Source: JABDIP01 sp965250245 (lineage in GTDB: Bacteria; Pseudomonadota; Alphaproteobacteria; DSM-16000; Inquilinaceae). Taken from it: a DNA stretch of 64,000 nt. A program made the position numbers and the translations under genes. Below are positions 35,813 to 45,227 of this stretch, in pieces. The stretch spans positions 1,054,001 to 1,118,000 of the forward strand of contig OZ252296.1 in the NCBI GenBank assembly GCA_965250245.1, read 5' to 3'. Every line of letters starts with the position of its first letter. The stretch's first letter is position 1. The notes below the pieces were generated by a model, which was given only the letters and a program-made list of their open reading frames with translations, did no database searches and was not told where the DNA came from.

Positions 35813-35848
35813 ATGTCGTACGCCAATACCACGTTGGCTGACGGATGA
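35813..35848 (+). CDS. Possible 11-codon leader ORF overlapping the cobP start
   Basis: ATG at 35813 has an excellent ribosome site (GGGGGA five bases upstream). It encodes MSYANTTLADG, and its TGA at 35846-35848 overlaps the cobP ATG at 35845 (ATGA). The cobP start itself has only a weak GACGG. The leader could therefore couple cobP translation to ribosomes loaded upstream, between riboswitch and gene. Confidence 0.35.
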   Translation: MSYANTTLADG

Positions 35849-36402
35849 TCGCGCAGCCTGTCCTGCAGGGCAGCACGCTGGTGCTGGGCGGTGCCCGGTC
35901 CGGCAAGAGCGCCCATGCCGAAGCGCTGGTCGAAAGCCAGCCCGGCGCCTGCCTGTACCTGGCCACGGCGACGGCCGGGGACACCGAGATGCAGGAGCGC
36001 ATCCGCCTCCACAAGGCCCGACGCGGCCCGCGCTGGGCGACGGTCGAGGAGCCCTTCGCGCTGGCCAGCACCCTGTCGCGCCTGGCCGGGCCGGGCAAGG
36101 CGGTGCTGGTCGACTGCCTGACCCTGTGGCTGTCCAACCTGATGGCCGCCGACCGCGACGTCGACTACGAGATCGCCGCCCTGACGGCGGCGCTGCCGGC
36201 CCTGGACGGACCGGCCGTCCTCGTGTCGAACGAGGTCGGTCTGGGGATCGTGCCGGACAACGCCCTGGCCCGCCGCTTCCGCGATCACGCCGGGCGGCTG
36301 CACCAGGCGGTGGCCGCCGTCGTCCCGACGGTCACGTTCGTCGCCGCCGGCCTGCCGCTGCATCTGAAAACACCAAGCCAACCATCCTCTGGGGGAGACT
36401 GA
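35845..36402 (+). CDS. cobP: Adenosylcobinamide kinase / adenosylcobinamide-phosphate guanylyltransferase
   Basis: A 185-residue bifunctional enzyme of the CobP/CobU family, which phosphorylates adenosylcobinamide and transfers GMP to it before the lower ligand is attached. Motifs: P-loop GGARSGKS near residue 15, YLATATAGDTEMQERIRLHKARRG (the guanylylated His region), VDCLTLWLSNLM and VSNEVGLGIVPDNALARRFRD. First gene after the riboswitch; ATG 35845 overlaps the stop of a short leader ORF, and one base separates its stop from the cobW ATG. Confidence 0.95.
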   Translation: MIAQPVLQGSTLVLGGARSGKSAHAEALVESQPGACLYLATATAGDTEMQERIRLHKARRGPRWATVEEPFALASTLSRLAGPGKAVLVDCLTLWLSNLMAADRDVDYEIAALTAALPALDGPAVLVSNEVGLGIVPDNALARRFRDHAGRLHQAVAAVVPTVTFVAAGLPLHLKTPSQPSSGGD

Positions 36403-36403
36403 C

Positions 36404-37450
36404 ATGCCGGAACGCGGCCCAAACCTCGGCAAAGTGCCCGCTACGGTCATCACCGGATTTCTGGGCGCCGGCAAGACCAGCCTGATCCGCAACCTGCTGG
36501 CACAGGCCAATGGCCGCCGGCTGGCGTTGATCGTCAACGAATTCGGCGATGTCGGGGTCGATGGTGAGATCCTCAGGGGCTGCGGCATCGAGGCCTGTAG
36601 CGAGGAGGACATCGTCGAGCTGTCCAATGGCTGCCTGTGCTGCACCGTGGCAGACGATTTCGTGCCGACCATCGAGGCGCTGCTCGGCCGGCCGGATCGC
36701 CCTGATCACATCATCATCGAAACCTCCGGGCTCGCCCTGCCCAAGCCGTTGGTGCGCGCCTTCAACTGGCCAGATATCCGCACCCGGGTCACCGTCGACG
36801 GGGTGGTGGCGGTGGTGGACGGCCCGGCCGTGGCCGCCGGGCGCTTCGCGACCGACCCCGAGGCCGTGCAGGCGCAGCGTCAGGCCGATGACGCGCTGGA
36901 CCATGAAAGCCCGCTTGAGGAGTTGTTCGAGGACCAACTCGCCTGTGCCGACATCGTCATCCTCAACAAGTCCGACCTGCTGGAGGACGGCCCGGCGGCG
37001 GCCGTAGCCGATACCGTGGCCGGGGATTTGCGCCACGGCGTCAAGCTGGTCCGCACCAGCCATGGCCGGGTCGATCCGGCGGTGATCCTGGGGCTGGAGG
37101 CGGAGGCGGAATCCGACCTCGACGCCCGGCCCTCGCATCACGACACCGACGACGACCACGACCATGACGACTTCATCAGCTACGCCTTCGAATTCGGCGA
37201 GGTCGCGGACCCAGCGCAGCTGATGGACAAGCTGCGCGGCGCCGTGGCCGATCAGGACATCCTGCGCGTCAAGGGCTTCCTGGCGGTGGCCGGCAAGGCG
37301 ATGCGGATGGTGCTGCAGGGCGTCGGCGGCCGGCTGGACAGCTATTTCGATCGCGACTGGCACCCGGATGAATCCCGTCGCAGCCGCCTGGTGGTGATCG
37401 GCCTCGCCGGGCTCGATCGGGCCGCTGTCGAATCCGTCCTGGCCGAGTAG
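36404..37450 (+). CDS. cobW: CobW, G3E-family metal chaperone GTPase
   Basis: A 348-residue P-loop GTPase: Walker A GFLGAGKTS, metal-binding GCLCCT (CxCC motif), ETSGLALP, the base-recognition NKSD, and a C-terminal CobW_C domain (residues about 250-345, FISYAFEFGEV... RLVVIGL). A short His/Asp linker (SHHDTDDDHDHDD) near residue 240 likely binds metal. CobW delivers cobalt to the CobN-containing chelatase. It is directly followed by cobN (four-base gap) and preceded by GGGGGAG. Confidence 0.95.
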   Translation: MPERGPNLGKVPATVITGFLGAGKTSLIRNLLAQANGRRLALIVNEFGDVGVDGEILRGCGIEACSEEDIVELSNGCLCCTVADDFVPTIEALLGRPDRPDHIIIETSGLALPKPLVRAFNWPDIRTRVTVDGVVAVVDGPAVAAGRFATDPEAVQAQRQADDALDHESPLEELFEDQLACADIVILNKSDLLEDGPAAAVADTVAGDLRHGVKLVRTSHGRVDPAVILGLEAEAESDLDARPSHHDTDDDHDHDDFISYAFEFGEVADPAQLMDKLRGAVADQDILRVKGFLAVAGKAMRMVLQGVGGRLDSYFDRDWHPDESRRSRLVVIGLAGLDRAAVESVLAE

Positions 37451-37454
37451 ACCG

Positions 37455-40400
37455 GTGCACCTGCTGGCGGCACAGCCCGGCGGCATCGCCGACGGGTCCG
37501 AGCCGGTCGATCTCGGCCAGACGCCGGGGGACATCGTCGTCCTGTCAGCCGCCGACACCGAAATCGCCAACCTGGCCGCCGCGCAGGCCGCCTCCGGGTC
37601 GGCCGGCCCGACCCTGCGTCTCGCCAACCTGATGAACCTGTCGCACAACCTGTCGGTCGATCTGCATGTTGACCAGGTGATCGCGCGGGCGAAGCTGGTG
37701 GTGGTGCGGCTGCTGGGCGGCGTCGGCTACTGGAGCTACGGGGTCGAGCAGGTCGTCGATACCTGCCGGCGCAACCGCATCGGCCTGGCGCTGCTGCCCG
37801 GCGACGACACGCCGGACCCGGAGCTGGCGCGGCTGTCGACCCTGCCGGCGGATGCCACGCACCGGCTGTGGCAGTACTGCGTCCAGGGCGGGCCGGACAA
37901 CGCCAGGCATTTCCTGGCCTATGCCGGCAGCCTGATCGGCGCGGAGGCCGATTGGGCCGAGCCGGTGCCGGTCCCCCGCGCCGGTCTGTACTGGCCCGGC
38001 ACATCGGCACCCGATCTCGCGGCGCTGAAGCGCGATTGGGTGGCGGGCTGGCCGGTCGCCGCCATCGTCTTCTACCGGGCCCTGGTCCAGGCGGGCTCGG
38101 TGGCGCCGGTCGATGCGCTGATCTCCGCTCTGCGCCGCAACGGCCTCAATCCCCTGCCGGTCTTCGCCGCCAGCCTGAAGGAGCCGGTCTCGGCAGAAAT
38201 CGTCGCCGGGCTGCTGGGTGAGGCCGAGCCGGCCGTGATCCTCAACGCAACCGGGTTCGCGGTTTCAAGCCCCGGTGCGGAACGCCGGCCCGGCCCGCTG
38301 GACGCGCCGGGCTGTCCGATCCTGCAGGTGATCTTCTCCGGCGGAACCCGCGAGGCCTGGGAGGCTGGAACGTCCGGCCTCTCGCCGCGGGATCTGGCCA
38401 TGAATGTCGCCCTGCCCGAGGTGGATGGCCGGGTGCTGGCGGGTGTCGCGTCTTTCAAGACGGAGGCGCGCTACGATCCCCGGGTCGAAGCCTCCGTGGT
38501 GACCTACGCTCCGGCGGCCGATCGCGTCGAGCACGGGGCCAGGCTGGCGGCAGGCTGGGCGCGGCTGGCGGCGACGCCGGCGCGTGAGCGCCGTGTCGCC
38601 ATCATCCTGGCCAATTATCCCAACCGGGACGGGCGCATGGCCAATGGCGTCGGCCTCGACACGCCGGCCGGCACGCTCGTGCTGCTGCGGGCGATGCGCC
38701 AGTCCGGCTATCCCGTCGGCGACCTGCCGGAAGACGGCAACACGCTGATGGCGGGGCTGTCCGCCGGGCCGACCAATGCGCTGGCCGGTCGCGAGGCCCG
38801 AACGGGCGGCGTCCGGATGCCCCTGGCGGATTACGCGGAACACTTCGCGACGCTGCCCATGGCCGTCCGCCGCCAGGTCACTGAGCGCTGGGGCCCGCCG
38901 GAGGACGATCCGCATGTCGCCGACGGGGCATTCCGGCTCGCGGTGCTGCGGCTCGGCGGCACCGTCGTCGGCGTTCAGCCGGCGCGTGGCTACAACATCG
39001 ATCCGGTGGCCAGCTACCACGATCCGGACCTGGTGCCACCGCACCACTACCTGGCCTTCTATGCCTGGCTGTCGCGGCATTTCGGCGCCCACGCGGTCAT
39101 CCACATGGGCAAGCATGGCAACCTGGAATGGCTGCCGGGCAAGGCCCTGGCCTTGTCGGAGACCTGCTTTCCCGAGGCCGCCTTCGCGCCGCTGCCGCAC
39201 ATCTATCCCTTCATCGTCAACGATCCGGGGGAGGGGACCCAGGCGAAGCGTCGCACCGCGGCGGTGATCGTCGATCATTTGACCCCGCCGCTGACCCGCG
39301 CCGATTCCTACGGCGCCCATGCGGAGCTGGAGCGGCTGGTGGACGAGTACTACCAGGCGGCGGGTGTCGATCCGCGCCGCCTGAAGCTGCTGCGCGAGCA
39401 GATCCTGGACCAGACCCGCGCCATCGGCCTCGCGGCCGATTGCGGCATCTCCGGCGATGACGATGACGATTCGGCGCTGGGCAAACTCGACAATTATCTG
39501 TGCGAGATCAAGGAGATGCAGATCCGCGACGGGCTGCATGTCTTCGGCGAGGCGCCGGCCGGCGACCAGCTTGTCGACCTGCTGGTGGCGCTGACCCGCG
39601 TGCCGCGCGGCGACGGGACCGGCGCCGACGCCTCCCTCATCCGCGCCCTGGCCGCCGATCTCGATCTGGATGAGGGATTCGATCCGCTCGATTGCGACAT
39701 GGCGGCGCCATGGACGGGAGCGAGGCCGGAGGCGCTGGATGGCGGTGGCGTGTGGCGCAGCCAGGGCGACACGGTGGAAAGGCTGGAAGGGCTGGCCGCC
39801 GACCTCGTCGCCCGGCGGCGCGCGCCGGACCCGGATTGGGCGGCGAGCGGCGCCGTGCTGGCCGCGATCGCCGAGCAGGTCGGGCCGGCCGTGGAGTCCT
39901 GTGGTCGGTCGGAAATCGATGCGACCCTGACGGCGCTTGACGGGCGGTTCGTGGAGCCCGGCCCGTCCGGCGCGCCGACCCGCGGGCGGCTCGAGGTGCT
40001 GCCGACCGGGCGCAACTTCTACTCCGTCGACACGCGCATGGTGCCCACGCCCGCCGCCTGGCATTTGGGCTGGAAATCCGCCGGGCTGATCGTCGACCGC
40101 TATCGCCAGGAGCATGGCGAATGGCCGCGGCGCATGGCGCTCAGCGCCTGGGGCACCGCCAACATGCGCACCGGCGGCGACGACATCGCCCAGGCGCTCG
40201 CGCTGATGGGCGCGCGGCCGCGCTGGGATGCCGGCTCCAACCGAGTCGTCGGCTTCGAGATCCTTCCAGCCAGTGTCCTCGACCGCCCGCGTGTGGATGT
40301 GACCCTGCGCATCTCCGGCTTCTTCCGCGATGCCTTCCCCGCCCAGATCGATCTGCTGGATTCCGCCGTACGTGCTGTCGCGGCCCTGGACGAGACCGAC

Positions 40401-41198
40401 GAGATCAACCCGCTGGCCGCGCATGTACGTGCGGATACGGCCGGCCTGGGATCGGAGATCGATGCGGCGAAGCGGGCCGGATATCGGATTTTTGGCTCGA
40501 AACCCGGCGCCTACGGGGCGGGGTTGCAGGCCCTGATCGACGAGCGCGGGTGGCAGGACGAGGCCGATCTTGCCCGTGCGTACGTTGCCTGGGGAGGGTA
40601 CGCGTACGGCTCAGGATCGGAAGGTGCACCCGAACATACGCTGTTCGAGGCGCGATTGTCCGGCGTACAGGCGGTGCTGCACAATCAGGACAACCGAGAG
40701 CACGACCTGCTGGACTCCGACGACTATTACCAGTTCGAGGGCGGCCTGGCCGCGGCGGTCTCCCACCATTCCGGCGATCGGCCGGCGGTCTATCACAACG
40801 ACCATTCGCGCCCCGAGAGCCCGAAGATCCGGTCGCTCCAGGAGGAGATCGGACGTGTGGTCCGGTCCCGCGTCGTCAATCCGAAATGGATCGCCGGCGT
40901 CATGCGCCATGGCTACAAGGGCGCCTTCGAGATGGCGGCGACGGTCGACTATCTGTTCGCCTTCGCCGCCGCGACCGGGGCGGTCCGCGATCATCATTTC
41001 GACGCTGTCTACCAATCCTATCTCGCGGACGACCCGGTACGGCGGTTCCTGGGTGAGAACAATCCGGCGGCCCTGCGGGAGATGGCCGAGCGCCTGCTCG
41101 AGGCGCAGGAGCGCGGCCTCTGGCGGCCCCAGTCCAACAGCAGCCACCGGATGCTGCAGGACCTCGCGGCCCGTGATCCCACCATCGCCGGGGCATGA
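37455..41198 (+). CDS. cobN: Cobaltochelatase large subunit CobN
   Basis: A 1247-residue member of the CobN/BchH family, starting at GTG (HLLAAQPGGIADGSEPVDLGQTP, the standard N-terminus). Conserved blocks: NRDGRMANGVGLDTP, YHDPDLVPPHHYLAFY, IHMGKHGNLEWLPGKALALS, VNDPGEGTQAKRR, and near the C-terminus YKGAFEMAATVDYLFAFAA. It inserts cobalt into hydrogenobyrinic acid a,c-diamide in the aerobic route and normally needs CobS and CobT. Neither is in this window, and the cluster otherwise encodes early-cobalt enzymes, so its actual role here is open. Confidence 0.95.
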   Translation: MHLLAAQPGGIADGSEPVDLGQTPGDIVVLSAADTEIANLAAAQAASGSAGPTLRLANLMNLSHNLSVDLHVDQVIARAKLVVVRLLGGVGYWSYGVEQVVDTCRRNRIGLALLPGDDTPDPELARLSTLPADATHRLWQYCVQGGPDNARHFLAYAGSLIGAEADWAEPVPVPRAGLYWPGTSAPDLAALKRDWVAGWPVAAIVFYRALVQAGSVAPVDALISALRRNGLNPLPVFAASLKEPVSAEIVAGLLGEAEPAVILNATGFAVSSPGAERRPGPLDAPGCPILQVIFSGGTREAWEAGTSGLSPRDLAMNVALPEVDGRVLAGVASFKTEARYDPRVEASVVTYAPAADRVEHGARLAAGWARLAATPARERRVAIILANYPNRDGRMANGVGLDTPAGTLVLLRAMRQSGYPVGDLPEDGNTLMAGLSAGPTNALAGREARTGGVRMPLADYAEHFATLPMAVRRQVTERWGPPEDDPHVADGAFRLAVLRLGGTVVGVQPARGYNIDPVASYHDPDLVPPHHYLAFYAWLSRHFGAHAVIHMGKHGNLEWLPGKALALSETCFPEAAFAPLPHIYPFIVNDPGEGTQAKRRTAAVIVDHLTPPLTRADSYGAHAELERLVDEYYQAAGVDPRRLKLLREQILDQTRAIGLAADCGISGDDDDDSALGKLDNYLCEIKEMQIRDGLHVFGEAPAGDQLVDLLVALTRVPRGDGTGADASLIRALAADLDLDEGFDPLDCDMAAPWTGARPEALDGGGVWRSQGDTVERLEGLAADLVARRRAPDPDWAASGAVLAAIAEQVGPAVESCGRSEIDATLTALDGRFVEPGPSGAPTRGRLEVLPTGRNFYSVDTRMVPTPAAWHLGWKSAGLIVDRYRQEHGEWPRRMALSAWGTANMRTGGDDIAQALALMGARPRWDAGSNRVVGFEILPASVLDRPRVDVTLRISGFFRDAFPAQIDLLDSAVRAVAALDETDEINPLAAHVRADTAGLGSEIDAAKRAGYRIFGSKPGAYGAGLQALIDERGWQDEADLARAYVAWGGYAYGSGSEGAPEHTLFEARLSGVQAVLHNQDNREHDLLDSDDYYQFEGGLAAAVSHHSGDRPAVYHNDHSRPESPKIRSLQEEIGRVVRSRVVNPKWIAGVMRHGYKGAFEMAATVDYLFAFAAATGAVRDHHFDAVYQSYLADDPVRRFLGENNPAALREMAERLLEAQERGLWRPQSNSSHRMLQDLAARDPTIAGA

Positions 41199-41381
41199 TC
41201 GCGGCGGCATTGTGGCCGGGCCGGTGGCCAAACCGGACTAACCGTCTCTAACCCCACGACACCCAAGGTAAATCGGCGCGCCGCGTCGCCACCCTTTTGC
41301 CCCGTTGCCGGCGCGGTGGCGGCAAACGCCGAGGCGACCATCCTCCTGCCAAGACAATCTCTGAAAATTGGGGGAATGGGG

Positions 41382-42953
41382 ATGAGAGCACATCTTGCCA
41401 GCCTGTCCACGCTTGCCGCCCTGGCGGTCGCGCTGTCCGGATGCGAGTCCGGTTACCACAACATCGCGTCGCCGGCGGCGGGGCAGGCCTTTTACGCAAG
41501 CCCGCAACCGTATGACGACCGGGCGCAATTCGAGGAATTTGCCGAAAGCCCGGTGAAGCGCGTCGCCGACGAGCCGGTCTCGACCTTCTCGGTCGACGTC
41601 GACACTGCCTCCTACGCCATGATGCGCCGGTATCTCAGGGACGGCGTGATGCCGCCGCCGGCGGCCGTGCGGGTCGAGGAGATGGTGAACTACTTCGACT
41701 ATGCCTATCCGCCGCCGGACGCCGCGGACCAGCCCTTCTCCGCTGATGTCGCGGTGTTCGAAGCGCCCTGGGACGACGATCGTCGGCTGATCCGCATCGG
41801 CCTGCAGGGCTTCGACGTGCCGAGCGAGGAGCGGCCGCCGGCCAATCTGGTGTTCCTGGTGGACGTCTCCGGTTCGATGACGCCGCGAGACCGGTTGCCG
41901 CTGGTCAAGCGGGCGCTGGGGCTGTTGGTGGATCGTCTGGGGCGTGACGACCGGGTGGCGATCGTGACCTATGCCGGCCGGGTCGGCGTCGCGCTTGAGC
42001 CGACGCCTGGCTCGGACCGGTCCGAGATCCGGTCCGCCATTCGCCGGCTGGGGTCCGGCGGCGGCACGGCCGGGGCGGCCGGGCTGCAACTGGCCTATGA
42101 TCTCGCCGAGGAGAACTTCGATCCCGACGCCGTCAATCGCGTGATCCTGGCCACGGATGGCGATTTCAACATCGGCATCTCCGATCCCGACCGGCTGGAA
42201 GACTTCATCGAGGAGAAACGCCGGTCGGGCATCTACCTCTCGGTCCTCGGGCTCGGAACCGACAATCTGAACGACCGACTGATGCAGCGGCTGGCCCAGA
42301 CCGGCAACGGCAATGCCAGCTATCTCGACAGCCTGCAGGAGGCCCGCAAGGTGCTGGACGAGGAGATCGGCAGCACGCTGTTCACCATCGCCGACGACGT
42401 CAAGATCCAGGTCGAGTTCAACCCCGCGCTCGTCGCGGAGTACAGACTCCTAGGCTATGAGACGCGTGTGCTCGGCGAGGCCGATTTCGCCAATGACCGG
42501 GTCGATGCGGGCGAGGTCGGCAGCGGCCACGCGGTGACGGCGCTCTACGAGGTCGTCGCCCCGGACAGCGCCTCCCGGCTGCTGCCCGATCGTCGGTATG
42601 AATCCGCCGTCGAGCCGGCCGCGTCGCAGTCCGAGTTTGCCGGCGAGCTGGCGCATTTGCGCATCCGCTACAAGCTGCCCGGGGAGATCGAGAGCCGGCT
42701 GATCGAGCAGCCGATTCCGGCCGCCCTGAGCACGGGATTCGCCGAGGCGCCGGCGAGTGCGCGGTTTGCCACCGCGGTTGCCGGGTTCGGACAGATCCTG
42801 CGGAGCAGCCCTTATGTTGGCGACTTCTCCCTGGACGAGGTCGAGCGCATCGCCCAGGAGGCAAGGGGCGATGACGCGCGGGGGTATCGCTCGGAATTTC
42901 TGCAGCTTGTCCGGCTTGCGGGCGAGGTCGAGACTGTCCGGCTCGACAACTGA
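41382..42953 (+). CDS. VWA-domain lipoprotein with C-terminal DUF3520-like region (YfbK-like)
   Basis: A 523-residue lipoprotein: signal LASLSTLAALAVA with lipobox LSGC. It continues with VSTFSVDVDTASYAMMRRYLRDG and RVEEMVNYFDYAYPPP, typical of the von Willebrand N-terminal segment of YfbK-like proteins. The VWA domain carries an intact MIDAS motif DVSGSM at about residue 160 and LATDGDFNIG. The C-terminal part (VKIQVEFNPALVAEYRLLGYETR) matches the DUF3520 type. The ATG at 41382 is preferred over 41316 because a GGGGGAATGGGG stretch precedes it and the signal peptide then starts at once. It lies between cobN and cobO on the same strand with no known role in cobalamin synthesis. Confidence 0.88.
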   Translation: MRAHLASLSTLAALAVALSGCESGYHNIASPAAGQAFYASPQPYDDRAQFEEFAESPVKRVADEPVSTFSVDVDTASYAMMRRYLRDGVMPPPAAVRVEEMVNYFDYAYPPPDAADQPFSADVAVFEAPWDDDRRLIRIGLQGFDVPSEERPPANLVFLVDVSGSMTPRDRLPLVKRALGLLVDRLGRDDRVAIVTYAGRVGVALEPTPGSDRSEIRSAIRRLGSGGGTAGAAGLQLAYDLAEENFDPDAVNRVILATDGDFNIGISDPDRLEDFIEEKRRSGIYLSVLGLGTDNLNDRLMQRLAQTGNGNASYLDSLQEARKVLDEEIGSTLFTIADDVKIQVEFNPALVAEYRLLGYETRVLGEADFANDRVDAGEVGSGHAVTALYEVVAPDSASRLLPDRRYESAVEPAASQSEFAGELAHLRIRYKLPGEIESRLIEQPIPAALSTGFAEAPASARFATAVAGFGQILRSSPYVGDFSLDEVERIAQEARGDDARGYRSEFLQLVRLAGEVETVRLDN

Positions 42954-42972
42954 TCGCCGGCCTATCTGGTTG

Positions 42973-43003
42973 ATGGCCCCTCGGTCCGCGCCGGGGGGCC
43001 TAT
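42973..43003 (+). terminator. Possible terminator after the VWA gene
   Basis: GGCCCC (42975-42980) pairs with the G-run and CC at 42993-43000 around a 12-15-nt loop, followed by TATTCATG. It is a moderate hairpin located 20 bases after the stop. Confidence 0.4.
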
Positions 43004-43125
43004 TCATGTGCTCTGGGCCTGATCCCGCCGGTTGGGCGCGCGCAGGACATCCGGCGTCGAAATCCCGCTGCCATGAAACGCCGCTATGTCTAAAGTCGAT
43101 GCATGCGGACAAGCGGCGCGGCGAT

Positions 43126-43764
43126 ATGACCGGACAAGCGAGCGACGACGAGATCAACAGGCGGGCCAACGAGAAGGCGGCCAAGCGCAAGGCGGCGCGG
43201 GACAAGATGCTGGCCACCAAGACGGTGGAGAAGGGCCTGCTGATCGTCCACACCGGCAAGGGCAAGGGCAAATCCACCGCCGCCTTCGGCCTTGCCGCGC
43301 GGGCCATCGGCAATGGCATGCGCATCGGCATCGTGCAGTTCGTCAAGGGCAAGTGGGAGACCGGCGAGCGCCAGGTGCTGGAGCACTTCCCCGACCAGGT
43401 GACGATCCGCACCATGGGCGAGGGGTTCACCTGGGAGACCCAGGACCGCGCCCGCGACATCGCCGCCGCCCAGGCCGCCTGGCAGACGGCGCAGGAGATG
43501 ATCGAGGCCTGCCGCGGGTCCTCCCCGCGCTACGACATGGTCATCCTGGACGAGCTCAACATCGTCTTGCGCTACGACTACCTGCCGCTGGACGAAGTGG
43601 TCGCGACGCTGGCCGCCCGGCCGACCGACCTGCATGTCGTGGTCACCGGCCGCAACGCCAAGGACCCGCTGATCGAGGCCGCCGACCTGGTCACCGAGAT
43701 GACCATGATCAAGCACCCCTTCCGCGAGCAGAACGTGAAGGCCCAGAAGGGGATCGAGTTCTGA
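43126..43764 (+). CDS. cobO: Cob(I)yrinic acid a,c-diamide adenosyltransferase
   Basis: A 212-residue CobA/CobO-type ATP:corrinoid adenosyltransferase. A basic N-terminal tail (NRRANEKAAKRKAARDKM) leads into the P-loop HTGKGKGKSTAAFGLAARA. IVQFVKGKWETGE, VILDELNIVLRYDYLP and TGRNAKDPLIEAADLVTEM follow. It adds the upper adenosyl ligand. ATG 43126 is chosen; ATG 43099 in the same frame is an alternative. Its stop overlaps the region of the cobQ start. Confidence 0.95.
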   Translation: MTGQASDDEINRRANEKAAKRKAARDKMLATKTVEKGLLIVHTGKGKGKSTAAFGLAARAIGNGMRIGIVQFVKGKWETGERQVLEHFPDQVTIRTMGEGFTWETQDRARDIAAAQAAWQTAQEMIEACRGSSPRYDMVILDELNIVLRYDYLPLDEVVATLAARPTDLHVVVTGRNAKDPLIEAADLVTEMTMIKHPFREQNVKAQKGIEF

Positions 43765-43778
43765 GCACGCCGGCGCTC

Positions 43779-45224
43779 ATGGTGCAGGGAACGGGATCGG
43801 ACGTCGGCAAGTCCCTGCTGGTCGCCGGCCTGTGCCGCGCCTATGCCCGGCGGGGCCTGGCGGTGCGCCCGTTCAAGCCGCAGAACATGTCGAACAATGC
43901 CGCGGTCACCGCCGATGGCGGCGAGATCGGCCGGGCCCAGGCGCTGCAGGCGCGGGCCTGCGGCGTCGCGCCGGTGGTCGACATGAACCCGGTCCTGCTC
44001 AAGCCGCAGACCGAAATCGGGGCCCAGGTGGTGGTCCAGGGGCGGGTCCGCGGCAATGCGACGGCCCGCGACTACCAGACCCTGAAATCGGAGCTGCTTC
44101 CGGCCGCGCTGGACAGCTTCGGCCGCATCGCCGACGAGGCCGACCTGGTCGTGGCGGAAGGGGCGGGTAGCCCGGCCGAGGTCAATCTCCGCGACGGCGA
44201 CATCGCCAATATGGGGTTCGCCGAGGCCGCCGGCCTGCCGGTGCTGTTGGTCGCGGATATCGAGCGCGGCGGCGTCATCGCCAGCATCGTCGGCACCTGG
44301 ACGCTGCTGTCGGCGGCCGAGCGCGGCCTGATGAAGGGCTATGTCGTGAACAAGTTCCGCGGCGACATCAGCCTGTTCGATGGCGGGCTGTCCGCGATCG
44401 GCGCCCGCACCGGGCTGGAGAGCTTCGGCGTGGTGCCCTATTTCCCCGACGCGCTGCGGCTGCCGCCGGAGGATGCGGTCGGTGTCGATCGCCAGGAGCC
44501 CGATGAGAACCGGCCGATCCAGATCGCGGTGCCGGTGCTGTCCCGTATCGCCAATTACGACGATCTGGATCCGTTGAAGGCGGAACCGGACGTCGCCGTG
44601 CGGATGATCCGCGCCGGCCAGGCGCTGCCCGGGGATGCCGACCTGATCCTGCTGCCCGGCAGCAAGGCGACGATGGCCGACCTTGCCTTCCTGCGGCAGC
44701 AGGGTTGGGATATCGACATCGCCGCCCATGTCCGCCGTGGCGGCTCGGTGCTGGGGATCTGCGGCGGCTTCCAGATGCTTGGCCGCACCGTCGCCGACCC
44801 AAATGGAGTCGAGGGCACGCCCGGCACTGCCGCCGGCCTCGGCCTCCTGGACCTGCATTCGGAGCTCGGCGGCGACAAGACGCTGGTCGAGGTCTCCGGC
44901 ACCGATCCGCTATCGGGCCAGGCGGTCACGGGCTACGAGATGCATATCGGCGTGACCGTCGGGCGCGCCCTGCGGCGGCCGATGCTCACCATCGAGGGCC
45001 GGTCGGAAGGGGCGCTGTCGGAGGATGGCCGCGTTGGCGGCTGCTATGTGCATGGGCTGTTCGGCCAGGACGGCTATCGCCATGCGCTCCTCAACCGGCT
45101 GCGCACGCGCAATGATAGCGGGCTGCGCTACGAATCGGAGATCGATCGGATCCTGGACGGCCTCGCCGACCATCTGGAGGCGCACATGCCCCTGGACCGG
45201 CTTCTGGAAATCGCGAGCGGGTGA
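43779..45224 (+). CDS. cobQ: Cobyric acid synthase
   Basis: A glutamine-dependent amidotransferase that amidates four side chains of adenosylcobyrinic acid a,c-diamide. The N-terminal dethiobiotin-synthetase-like domain has VQGTGSDVGKSLLVAGLCR and RPFKPQNMSNNAAVTADGGEIGRAQA. The C-terminal GATase domain has the nucleophile Cys in LGICGGFQMLG. The ATG at 43779 gives 481 residues but starts inside the first strand. A CTG at 43761, overlapping the cobO stop, would restore the usual PALMVQGT start, so the true start may be CTG. The longer frame to 43086 is out-of-frame cobO and not real. Confidence 0.93.
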   Translation: MVQGTGSDVGKSLLVAGLCRAYARRGLAVRPFKPQNMSNNAAVTADGGEIGRAQALQARACGVAPVVDMNPVLLKPQTEIGAQVVVQGRVRGNATARDYQTLKSELLPAALDSFGRIADEADLVVAEGAGSPAEVNLRDGDIANMGFAEAAGLPVLLVADIERGGVIASIVGTWTLLSAAERGLMKGYVVNKFRGDISLFDGGLSAIGARTGLESFGVVPYFPDALRLPPEDAVGVDRQEPDENRPIQIAVPVLSRIANYDDLDPLKAEPDVAVRMIRAGQALPGDADLILLPGSKATMADLAFLRQQGWDIDIAAHVRRGGSVLGICGGFQMLGRTVADPNGVEGTPGTAAGLGLLDLHSELGGDKTLVEVSGTDPLSGQAVTGYEMHIGVTVGRALRRPMLTIEGRSEGALSEDGRVGGCYVHGLFGQDGYRHALLNRLRTRNDSGLRYESEIDRILDGLADHLEAHMPLDRLLEIASG

Positions 45225-45227
45225 CGG

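Noticed and set aside
35573..35848. 91-codon frame across the riboswitch
   Set aside because: Its first half overlaps the conserved riboswitch. Only the last 11 codons, with their own ribosome site, are kept as a possible leader.
43086..43778. N-terminal extension of cobQ to 712 codons
   Set aside because: The extra 231 codons are cobO read in another frame, with Arg/Gly-rich low-complexity translation.
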